Assembly (NCBI GenBank): GCA_036260395.1
Contig: DASZZY010000126.1
Location: forward strand, 1-43,929
From: DASZZY01 sp036260395
GTDB taxonomy: Bacteria; Actinomycetota; UBA4738; CALAEC01
Reading direction: 5' to 3'
DNA length: 43,929 nucleotides
The notes under the pieces are model-generated. The model did no database searches. It was given only the letters and a program-made list of their open reading frames with translations, and was not told where the DNA came from. The position numbers and the translations under genes are program-made. Positions 37,635-43,929 of this stretch are shown in pieces. The first letter of the stretch is position 1, and every line of letters begins with the position of its first letter.

Positions 37635-38443
37635 CACAGGTCGCTCCGGAGATCCCAGAGCTCGGGGAAGAACCGCTTGTCCAGCGTGGTCCGCAGGTAG
37701 GACGCGCCGCTCGACCCGCCGGTCCCGGTCTTGCTCCCGATCTCCCGCTCGACCATCAGGATGTGGTGGTACCGCCACTGCGAGAACAGCTCGTCGTAGG
37801 TCAGCAGGGCCTCCGACAGCGCGAACAGCTCCGCGAACGCCTCGCGGTCCCGGGCCATCTTCAGGAGGCTGGCCCGCCGGACCTCCTCGTCGTCCGACGG
37901 CGCCGGCAGCCCCTCGTGCTCCAGCAGCGTCAGGAACCCGTCCCACAGCGAAGGCTCGGCCAGCCGGCGCTCCAGCCGAACCCGGTCGTCGTCGGTCTCG
38001 GCGAGCTTCACGTAGCCGGCGTTCTTGAGGCCCGAGAGGAACTCGATCTCCCGGAACTGCACGGACTGGAAGCCGCTGGCGGGGTCCAGGTTCGAGCGGA
38101 ACTCGAGGAACTCCTGGGGGGTCATGGTCTCCAGCACGGCGATCTGCTCGAGCAGGATGCGCTCGATGGCGTGGACCCGGGTGAGCGCGTGGCGGGGCCG
38201 GTAGGTCTCTCCGGCCGTCATCCAGTCCCGCGCCGACTGCAGCTCGAAGACCACCTCCTTGAACCACAGCTCGAACGCCTGGTGGACCGTGATGAACAGG
38301 AGCTCGTCGTGCGCGGGGGGCTCGGCGATCGGGGTCTGGAGCTCGAGGAGCTCCGCGAGGCGGAGGTAGCGCCCGTAGGAGAGCCGTCCCTCCTCCTCGG
38401 AGATCCGCCCCATCCTCCGCGTCGAGCGGGGGCGCTCGTCCAC
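37634..38443 (-). CDS. kynA: Tryptophan 2,3-dioxygenase
   Basis: A 269-residue haem enzyme that opens the tryptophan indole ring to N-formylkynurenine. HDELLFITVHQAFELWFKE (45-63) holds the distal His (H54 region); SGFQSVQFREIEFLSG binds substrate. The proximal haem ligand is probably H227 in YHHILMVER, followed by IGSKTGTGGSSGASYL. Full length. GTG 38443 lies 6 nt after minus-strand TAGTAT, so it is probably leaderless and first in a TDO-kynU operon. Confidence 0.95.
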   Translation of the reverse strand: MDERPRSTRRMGRISEEEGRLSYGRYLRLAELLELQTPIAEPPAHDELLFITVHQAFELWFKEVVFELQSARDWMTAGETYRPRHALTRVHAIERILLEQIAVLETMTPQEFLEFRSNLDPASGFQSVQFREIEFLSGLKNAGYVKLAETDDDRVRLERRLAEPSLWDGFLTLLEHEGLPAPSDDEEVRRASLLKMARDREAFAELFALSEALLTYDELFSQWRYHHILMVEREIGSKTGTGGSSGASYLRTTLDKRFFPELWDLRSDL

Positions 38444-38449
38444 GTCTGG

Positions 38450-38455
38450 ATACTA
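38450..38455 (-). promoter_or_regulatory. -10 box for leaderless TDO-kynU transcript
   Basis: TAGTAT on the minus strand, 6 nt before GTG 38443; no ribosome site. Confidence 0.55.
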
Positions 38456-38468
38456 TCCCCGCCGGCCC

Positions 38469-38888
38469 TCACGGGACGTCCGCGGCGTCCAGCGGCCCGG
38501 ACCCCTCCAGCAGCCGCCGGTACTCCTCCGGCCAGCGGCGCGGGGCACCCCCATCGGTGATCAGCACGGCCACCACTCGCCCCTCGGCGCAGACCTCGTC
38601 GCCGGAGGAGATGCGGAAGGCGTAGGAGATCGACGTGGCGCCGACCGCGTCCACGCGGAGCGAGATGTCGACCTCGTCCCAGAACCGCAGCGGACGCCGG
38701 TAGTCGATCGAGACGTGGGCCCGTGGCAGGAGCCCGTAGACCTCCCGGACGATCCCCAGCCGGTCGAGGAGGATGGCCTCCGCTTCCTCCATGAACCGCA
38801 GCGGCGCGGTGTTGTGGTACTTCGTCGACGAGTCCGTGTCGAACCACTGCACGCGGCGGCGGACGACGACGGAGGCGGCCTCGGCCAC
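38469..38888 (-). CDS. 4-hydroxybenzoyl-CoA thioesterase-family protein
   Basis: A 139-residue hotdog thioesterase. VQWFDTDSSTKYHNTAPLRFMEEA (about 14-37) is the YbgC/4HBT active-site region with the catalytic Asp (D17 or D19); SIDYRRPLRFWDEVDI and EGRVVAVLI follow. It would hydrolyse an acyl- or aryl-CoA and, beside an anthraniloyl-CoA enzyme, may rescue dead-end CoA esters. TACGAT is 6 nt before GTG 38888, so it is leaderless. Confidence 0.87.
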   Translation of the reverse strand: MAEAASVVVRRRVQWFDTDSSTKYHNTAPLRFMEEAEAILLDRLGIVREVYGLLPRAHVSIDYRRPLRFWDEVDISLRVDAVGATSISYAFRISSGDEVCAEGRVVAVLITDGGAPRRWPEEYRRLLEGSGPLDAADVP

Positions 38889-38894
38889 GGCGGA

Positions 38895-38919
38895 ATCGTA
38901 CCCGCCGCCGGTGTAACGT
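38895..38919. promoter_or_regulatory. Divergent leaderless promoters, thioesterase and LLM genes
   Basis: Minus-strand TACGAT (38895-38900) is 6 nt from GTG 38888; plus-strand TAACGT (38914-38919) is 7 nt from ATG 38927. The two start codons are separated by only 38 nt, so the polymerases would bind overlapping DNA. Confidence 0.55.
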
Positions 38920-38926
38920 AGCCGCG

Positions 38927-39772
38927 ATGCGGGTGGGCGTCGGCTTGCCCAACGGGATCCCCGGGACGGAGGCCACCGCGTTGCTGGAATGGGCCCGCCG
39001 GGCAGAGCGCGGGCCGTTCACCAGCGTGGGGGTCGTGGACCGCATCGCCTACGACTGTCACGAGCCGATGGCGGCCCTGTCCGCCGCCGCCGCCGTCACC
39101 GAGCGCGTCTCGCTGGTGACGATGGTGGTGATCGGGCCGCTCCGGAACACGGCGGTGCTGGCGAAGGAGGCGGCGTTCATCGACGCCCTGTCCGGCGGGC
39201 GGCTGGTCCTGGGGCTGTCCGTGGGGGCCCGCGAGGCCGACTACGAGGCCGCCGGCGTCGCGCCCCGCGAGCGCGGGCGGACCCTGGATCGCCAGCTGGC
39301 CGAGCTGCGCGACCGTTGGGAGGAGGGGCCCGGCTCCCGGCCGGCGCGCGACGGCGGGCCGGTCCTGCTCGTGGGCGGGACCAGCGACCGGGCGTTCGGG
39401 CGGATGGCCCGCTACGCGGACGGCTACGTCCACGGCGGCGGGCCGCCACGGGCGTTCGCCCGCGCCGCCGAGCGGGCCCGGACCGCATGGGCCGACGCCG
39501 GCCGCCCCGGGAGGCCGCCGCTGTGGGGGCAGAGCTACTTCGCGCTCGGCGACGACGCCCTCGACGCCGGCCGGGCGTACATGCGCGACTACTACGCGTT
39601 CACCGGGCCGTTCGCCGAGAGGATCGCCGAGGGGCTCCTGACGACGCCACAGCAGGTGGCCGCCCAGCTCCGGGGCTACGCGGAGGCGGGCTGCGACGAG
39701 CTGGTGCTGCTGCCGGCGGTGTCCGACCCCGAACAGGTCGACCGGCTGGCGGACGTGGTGTCGGGGCTGTGA
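38927..39772 (+). CDS. LLM-class flavin-dependent oxidoreductase
   Basis: A 281-residue TIM-barrel protein of the bacterial luciferase-like family: MRVGVGLPNGIPGTEA start, RVSLVTMVVIGPLRNTAVLAKEAAFIDALSGGRLVLGLSVGAREADYEA (family core, about 60-108) and VLLVGGTSDRAF. It may use F420 or FMN; the sequence does not settle this. Shorter than average because the C-terminal part is reduced. Same direction as the monooxygenase gene, 10 nt downstream, so probably one operon. Confidence 0.86.
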   Translation: MRVGVGLPNGIPGTEATALLEWARRAERGPFTSVGVVDRIAYDCHEPMAALSAAAAVTERVSLVTMVVIGPLRNTAVLAKEAAFIDALSGGRLVLGLSVGAREADYEAAGVAPRERGRTLDRQLAELRDRWEEGPGSRPARDGGPVLLVGGTSDRAFGRMARYADGYVHGGGPPRAFARAAERARTAWADAGRPGRPPLWGQSYFALGDDALDAGRAYMRDYYAFTGPFAERIAEGLLTTPQQVAAQLRGYAEAGCDELVLLPAVSDPEQVDRLADVVSGL

Positions 39773-39782
39773 GGCGGCCGGC

Positions 39783-41903
39783 GTGAAGCCGATCCGCGTC
39801 GTCGTCCTGGGCGGGGGGCCGGCCGGCCTCTACGCGTCGCTCCTGCTCAAGAGGGTCAGCCCGAAGGCCGACGTCACGGTCCTGGAGCGGAACCCCGCGG
39901 GCGCGACGTACGGCTGGGGGGTGGTGTTCTCCGACCGCACCCTCACGGAGTTCCGGGAGGCGGACCAGCCGACCTACGAAGCCATCACGGACCGGTTCGT
40001 GCTGTGGGACGCCATCGACATCCACTACCGCGACGAGCTGATCCGCTCCGGGGGGCACGTGTTCGCCGGGATCGCCCGCGTCGCGCTGCTCGGCATCCTG
40101 GCGCGCCGGGCGGAGGAGCTCGGCGTCGAGCTTCGGTTCGAGACGGAGGTCGAGGACGTCGCCGGGCTCGACGCCGACCTCGTCGTCGGGGCCGACGGCG
40201 TCAACAGCCTGGTGCGGGGCGCCCATGAGGACGTGTTCCGTCCACGTCTCACGTCGGGACGGTCGCGGTACGTCTGGTACGGCACGGATCGCGTCCTCGA
40301 CTCGTTCACGTTCATCTTCCGGGAGAACGACCACGGGCTGTTCCAGGTCCACGCCTACCCGTTCGACGGCACGCGCAGCACGTGGGTCGTCGAGTGCGAC
40401 GAGGAGACGTGGCGGCGGGCGGGGCTGGACGCGGCCGGCGAGGAGGAGAGCATCGCCTACTGCGAGAAGCTGTTCGCCGACGACCTCCGCGGCCATTCGC
40501 TCTTCTCGAACCGCTCCCAGTGGATCAACTTCGTGACGGTCCGCAGCCGGACCTGGCGCCACGGCAACGTGGTGCTGCTGGGGGATGCCGCGCACACCGC
40601 TCACTTCTCGATCGGCTCCGGGACCAAGTTGGCCATGGAGGACGCGATCTCGCTGGCGCGGGGGTTCGAGCGGCACGGGGACGACCTCCCGGCGGCCCTG
40701 GCGGACTACGAGCTGGAGCGGAAGCCCGTCGTCGAGCGGTTCCAGGAGGCCGCGGACGAGAGCCGCAGCTGGTTCGAGCGGACCCGCCGCTACGTCCACC
40801 TGGAACCGATGCGGTTCGCCTTCTACCTGTTCACCCGGAGCGGCCGCATCGACTACGACAACCTCCGGCTCCGCGATCCCGCGTACGTCGACCGCGTCGA
40901 CCGGTGGTTCGCCGGCCGGGACGTGGCGCCGCCCCCGATCCACACGCCGCTGCGGCTCCGGGACCTGGTGCTGCGCAACCGCGTCGCCGCGCGGCCCGGT
41001 GGCGAGGAGGACGGCGGCAACGGCTTCCCCGGGCCGTCCCTCGAGGATGGAGTGAGCCGCGCGGCCGACGGCGGCGCGGCGCTCGTGCTCACGGGTCCGG
41101 TGGCCGTGTCGGCCGAGGGACGCATCACCCCGGCGTCGCCAGGCCTGTACCGAGCGGAGCACCCGGCGGCGTGGCGAGACATCGTCGAGCGGGCGCATGC
41201 CTCCGGCGCGGCCGTCGCGGTGCCCCTGGGCCACGCGGGGCGCCGCGGCTCGACCCGCCCGCGCGGCCACGGCATCGACCGCCCGCTCCCCAGGGACAAC
41301 TGGCCGCTCGTCGGGCCGTCCGCGCTTCCCTACACGGAGCGCAGCCAGCCGCCTCGGAAGATGGAGCGCCGCGACATGGACGCCGTCGTCCGCGACTTCG
41401 CCGAGGCAGCCGGGCGGGCGCTCGACGCCGGCGTCGACCTGCTCCTGGTCCACATGGCGCACGGCTACCTGCTGGCGTCGTTCCTCTCGCCGCTGACCAA
41501 CCTCCGGCTGGACCGCTACGGCGGCCGCCTGCTCGAGAACCGGATGCGCTTCCCGCTCGAGGTCTTCGAGGCCGTGCGCGCCGCGTGGCCGGACACCCGG
41601 CCGCTCGGCGCCGTCGTCCAGGCCTCGGACTGGGCCCCCGGGGGGCTGGAGCTCGACGATGCGGTGGCCGTGGCGCGGGCGCTGGCCGAGCGCGGGTGCG
41701 ACCTGGTGATGCCCCTCGCCGGCCAGGCCGTCCCGGGAGACCGGCCGCGGTTCGGCCGGGCATACCTGGCCCCGGCCGCCGATCGCCTCCGCAACGAGGC
41801 CGGGGTCCCGACGCTCTGCGGCGGTGCCATCGCCACCACCGGGCTGGCCAACACCCTGGTGGCCGGGGCCCGCGCCGACCTGTGCGTCCTCGACCCCGAC
41901 TGA
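39783..41903 (+). CDS. Anthraniloyl-CoA monooxygenase/reductase (salicylyl-CoA 5-hydroxylase type)
   Basis: A 706-residue two-flavoprotein fusion. Residues 1-385 form an FAD hydroxylase: VVVLGGGPAGLYASLLLKR (5-23), VVGADGVNS and VLLGDAAHTAHFSIGSGTKLAMEDA. Residues about 390-706 form an Old Yellow Enzyme-type reductase: LGHAGRRGST, HMAHGYLLASFLSPLTN, RYGGRLLENRMRFPLEVFEAVR. This architecture is that of 2-aminobenzoyl-CoA monooxygenase/reductase, which hydroxylates and dearomatises anthraniloyl-CoA. The C-terminus stops early at ADLCVLDPD; reading on after a one-base shift reaches a TAG at 41975-41977, so a 3'-end frameshift is possible. The context of TDO, kynureninase and aryl-CoA ligase supports anthranilate as the source. 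Confidence 0.85.
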   Translation: MKPIRVVVLGGGPAGLYASLLLKRVSPKADVTVLERNPAGATYGWGVVFSDRTLTEFREADQPTYEAITDRFVLWDAIDIHYRDELIRSGGHVFAGIARVALLGILARRAEELGVELRFETEVEDVAGLDADLVVGADGVNSLVRGAHEDVFRPRLTSGRSRYVWYGTDRVLDSFTFIFRENDHGLFQVHAYPFDGTRSTWVVECDEETWRRAGLDAAGEEESIAYCEKLFADDLRGHSLFSNRSQWINFVTVRSRTWRHGNVVLLGDAAHTAHFSIGSGTKLAMEDAISLARGFERHGDDLPAALADYELERKPVVERFQEAADESRSWFERTRRYVHLEPMRFAFYLFTRSGRIDYDNLRLRDPAYVDRVDRWFAGRDVAPPPIHTPLRLRDLVLRNRVAARPGGEEDGGNGFPGPSLEDGVSRAADGGAALVLTGPVAVSAEGRITPASPGLYRAEHPAAWRDIVERAHASGAAVAVPLGHAGRRGSTRPRGHGIDRPLPRDNWPLVGPSALPYTERSQPPRKMERRDMDAVVRDFAEAAGRALDAGVDLLLVHMAHGYLLASFLSPLTNLRLDRYGGRLLENRMRFPLEVFEAVRAAWPDTRPLGAVVQASDWAPGGLELDDAVAVARALAERGCDLVMPLAGQAVPGDRPRFGRAYLAPAADRLRNEAGVPTLCGGAIATTGLANTLVAGARADLCVLDPD

Positions 41904-41973
41904 CGGCCGGCCTCGCTCACGGCCACCGTCGCCAGCTCGCGGAGAGCAGCGCGACCGCCGGCGGCGCGTTGGG

Positions 41974-42278
41974 CTAGCGCGTCACCGCAGCACCGAGGCG
42001 AGGGCTTAGCCGAGCAAGCAAGCCGCCTCCGAGGACCGCCAGCAGCGAGCGCGTCGGCGCCAGGAGGAGCCCCCCGGCCGCGGCCGCCAGCGTGGCACCG
42101 GGGCCGGCGCGCCCGCCGGATCGAATAGCGAGACCGCCGCCAGCCCGGCGAACAGCGGGGCCGGCACGCGGTCGAGGAGCCGGCGGAACGTCTCGCCGGG
42201 ACGCGGCAGCAGCACCAGGGGCGCCGCGCGGCTCCCGTACGTGAGGACCGCCAGGGCGAGAAGGAGCCAGATGCTCAC
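41974..42278 (-). pseudogene. azlD: AzlD-family small transporter subunit, frame-disrupted
   Basis: The start (GTG 42278, forming GTGA with azlC) reads SIWLLLALAVLTYGSRAAPLVLL and continues to SLFDPAGAPAP. The frame then breaks near 42105-42112 at a CCCC run. The expected hydrophobic end (GATLAAAAGGLLLAPTRSLL...) continues in another frame to a stop at 41974-41976. The total of 305 nt is one base short of a whole number of codons. AzlD works with AzlC in exporting branched-chain or other hydrophobic amino acids. Either decayed or a one-base sequencing deletion. Confidence 0.65.
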
Positions 42279-42902
42279 TCTCCGCTCCGGGGAAGGATGA
42301 CCACCACCGTGGCCAGGATGGGGATCACCCCTCGCCCCGCCGGCCACACCGGCCCCAGCCCGGCAGAGATGGCCGCCGCGGCCACGGCCCGCACCACCGG
42401 GTGGAGCCGCGTTGCGGACACCGCGGCCAGTCCCACGAACAGCACGGGGAACACCGCTTCGGCCGCCGCAGCCAGCGTCTCGAGGGATGGCCCGAACAGC
42501 CCCAGAACCGTCCCCGACACCCAGGTAGAAGACCGCTCCGGAGGCGACCAGGCTGGTGGGCGGATCATCCGAGCCCAGAGCCAGCCCGACGCTCTCGTCG
42601 GTCAGGAACCGGGCCGTCGCGGCCCAGCGGCCGGCCGAGGCGGACGTCCGCCCCCGCATCACCGCTCCGAGGAGCAGGTGCCGGGGGTTGAGCAGGGCGG
42701 CCGTGATCACCATGGCGGCGGGCGATGCCGCCCCGAGGAGCAGTCCAGCCACCGCGAACTGGACGGCCCCGGAGAAGATGACCGCGGACATGGCGACCGC
42801 CATGCCGCCCCCAACCACCGGGGTGATCCCGGCGCCGAAGATCGTCCCGAGGATGAAGATCGCCAGCGCTACGGGGAGCGCGGCGAGGAGACGTTCACGC
42901 AC
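42275..42902 (-). pseudogene. azlC: AzlC-family amino acid exporter, frame-disrupted
   Basis: The N-terminal two-thirds (GTG 42902) is a clear AzlC: LLAALPVALAIFILGTIFGA, MSAVIFSGAVQFAVAGLLLG, NPRHLLLGAVMR and RFLTDESVGLALG. The frame breaks near 42520-42526 after GAVFYLG, and the rest (VSGTVLGLFGPSLETLAAAAEAVFPVLFVGLAAV...) continues in another frame to 42275. The span of 628 nt is one base too long. About five membrane helices in total. The start overlaps the 63-residue gene. It would export a branched-chain or aromatic amino acid if intact. Confidence 0.7.
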
Positions 42903-43086
42903 CCAGGTCGTAGGGCTGGCCGGCGTCCTCGTCCAACCCGTTCACCACCTGCCACAGGACGGCCAGCGCCTTGGTGGCGTTGCGCTCGGCGAACGGCGCC
43001 AGATCCTCGCGCTGGTCCCGCAGGACGCGCTCCAGCGTCCGGTAGGACTCCACGAGCGTCCGTTCCGCCTCGTTGAGCTCGGTCAT
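42895..43086 (-). CDS. 63-residue hypothetical protein beside the CoA ligase
   Basis: A small charged helical protein (TELNEAERTLVESYRTLERVLRD, then LAPFAERNATKALAVLWQVVNGLDED). It makes ATGA with the stop of the aryl-CoA ligase gene and overlaps the azlC start by 8 nt, so it is translationally coupled on both sides. No family recognised; no metal site. It may be a partner or stabiliser of the ligase. Confidence 0.7.
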   Translation of the reverse strand: MTELNEAERTLVESYRTLERVLRDQREDLAPFAERNATKALAVLWQVVNGLDEDAGQPYDLGA

Positions 43087-43929
43087 GGCTGCTGCCTCCG
43101 CTCGCCCTCGGTCCCGATCACGATCCGCTCGTCGAGGAGCCGCTTGGCCTTCAGCTCGAACCGCGGCAGCATGCCGTTTTCCACCTGCTTCACCCCGAAC
43201 CGGAGTCCCTCGTGGGCGTCCGCCAGCTGCCGCTGCAGGTCGGCCAGGATGCCCTGGGGGTCGGCGCCGGCGTCGGGGATCTCGCACAGGATCTCGATCT
43301 CGTCGCGGATGCCCTCGGCCGTGTAGAGGTGGATCTGGAACTCGTCGATCTCCGGGTGCTCGCGGATGATGGCCTCCACGGCCCGGGGGTACACGTTGGT
43401 TCCCCGTACCAGCTTCATGTCGTCGACCCGGCCCCGGATGCCGCCCTCGTACAGGTCGAACGTCCGGCCGCACGTGCAGTTCGACCCCGGCACGCGCACC
43501 ACGAAGTCCCGCGTCCGGTACCGGATCACCGGGATGAAGCCGCGGCCGAAGGAGGTGACCACCCGCTCCCCCAGCTCCCCGTAGGGGACCGGCTCGTCGG
43601 TCTCCGGGTCGATGACCTCCTCGATGTAGTGGTCCTCGATGATGTGGGTCCCGCCGGGCTGCTCGGAGCACTCGAAGATCATGATCGTCCCCAGCTCGGT
43701 CATCCCCGCGGTGTCGCCGGCCTTCGCGCCCCACTGCTCCTCGATGAGCCGCTTGGTGGCCGGGATCGAGCCGGCCGGCTCGCCGGAGAGGATCAGCCGC
43801 TGCACGTTGCTCCCGGCGAGGTCAAGTCCCAGCGACTTCGCTTCCTGAGCCATGCGCAGCGCGTACGTCGGGGTCGACGCGACGACGGTCGCGCCGGTCT
43901 CGACGATCTGCTTCACGCGCGCGTCGGTC
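43083..43929 (-). CDS. Phenylacetate-CoA ligase (PaaK)-family enzyme, 5' end outside window
   Basis: The C-terminal 282 residues of an adenylate-forming ligase; the gene begins beyond the window edge. Visible landmarks: NVQRLILSGEPAGS, GDTAGMTELGTIMIFEC (the ATP/aryl motif), RYRTRDFVV (the conserved RTxD), CTCGRT near YEGGIRGRVDDMKLVRGTNVYPRAVE (hinge and C-terminal domain) and a catalytic Lys late in the chain (ELKAKRL). PaaK enzymes activate phenylacetate and related aromatic acids, including 2-aminobenzoate in some clusters. In this neighbourhood anthranilate is the favoured substrate (inference). Confidence 0.9.
   Translation of the reverse strand, partial: TDARVKQIVETGATVVASTPTYALRMAQEAKSLGLDLAGSNVQRLILSGEPAGSIPATKRLIEEQWGAKAGDTAGMTELGTIMIFECSEQPGGTHIIEDHYIEEVIDPETDEPVPYGELGERVVTSFGRGFIPVIRYRTRDFVVRVPGSNCTCGRTFDLYEGGIRGRVDDMKLVRGTNVYPRAVEAIIREHPEIDEFQIHLYTAEGIRDEIEILCEIPDAGADPQGILADLQRQLADAHEGLRFGVKQVENGMLPRFELKAKRLLDERIVIGTEGERRQQP

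Noticed and set aside
39600..41462. A 620-codon minus-strand frame opposite the monooxygenase.
   Set aside because: Shadow frame; the plus strand carries full FAD and OYE motifs.

Overview
The window is very G+C-rich, tightly packed DNA. It shows many GTG starts, start/stop overlaps of the ATGA, GTGA and TGATG kind, and PadR, DUF1059 and luciferase-like (LLM) proteins. At least eleven first-of-operon genes have a -10 box (TANNNT or a close variant) only 6-7 nt before the start codon, the signature of leaderless transcripts. This fits an actinobacterial (Actinomycetota-like) genome. I cannot assign a species; an uncultured soil lineage is plausible. I saw no tRNA, rRNA, CRISPR array, insertion sequence or phage gene.

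Region A (1-12.9 kb) is an uptake [NiFe]-hydrogenase locus. It opens with a GTP cyclohydrolase II/RibD-reductase fusion and a NifU-type scaffold. Next come a maturation protease and a TPR protein fired from one bidirectional promoter, a degenerate biotin-ligase-like protein and a second protease-like protein. The large and small subunits have the look of the group 1h 'actinobacterial' high-affinity enzymes. Seven small genes sit upstream of the structural genes; five of them encode single-pass membrane proteins and one is DUF1059. A Cys/His-tailed winged-helix regulator, a PadR regulator, HypC and a CooC-like nickel ATPase follow. Codon 112 of the CooC-like gene is an in-frame TGA exactly where the family has the first Cys of its metal-binding CxC motif, and a SECIS-like hairpin follows it. 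This is the most interesting signal in the window.

Region B (13-28.8 kb) is the rest of the maturation set: HypF, then (read on the minus strand) SIS1, a second HypC-like protein, SIS2, HypD and HypE. HypE carries an unusual 14-residue-repeat extension. No HypA or HypB is present. A complete peptide/nickel-type ABC importer operon lies between the two hyp blocks and ends in a cytosolic NMT1-like protein that also has an in-frame TGA (codon 12). A 48-residue Cys-rich protein and a site-2-type protease face HypE. Peptide deformylase and a double-ACT protein sit at the head of the SIS1-hypE strand.

Region C (28.8-36.4 kb) is housekeeping and amino-acid metabolism: gltX, a fumarylacetoacetase-family hydrolase, ilvE, serA, a GYD protein, a class V aminotransferase, a helical (phasin-like) protein and an XRE regulator.

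Region D (36.4-43.9 kb) looks like tryptophan catabolism through anthraniloyl-CoA: tryptophan 2,3-dioxygenase, kynureninase, a hotdog thioesterase, an LLM flavoprotein, a two-domain anthraniloyl-CoA (salicylyl-CoA-type) monooxygenase/reductase, a frame-disrupted AzlC/AzlD exporter pair, a 63-residue protein and a PaaK-type aryl-CoA ligase cut by the window end.

No stretch above about 300 bases lacks a gene. The longest gap, 22424-22706, holds divergent promoters.
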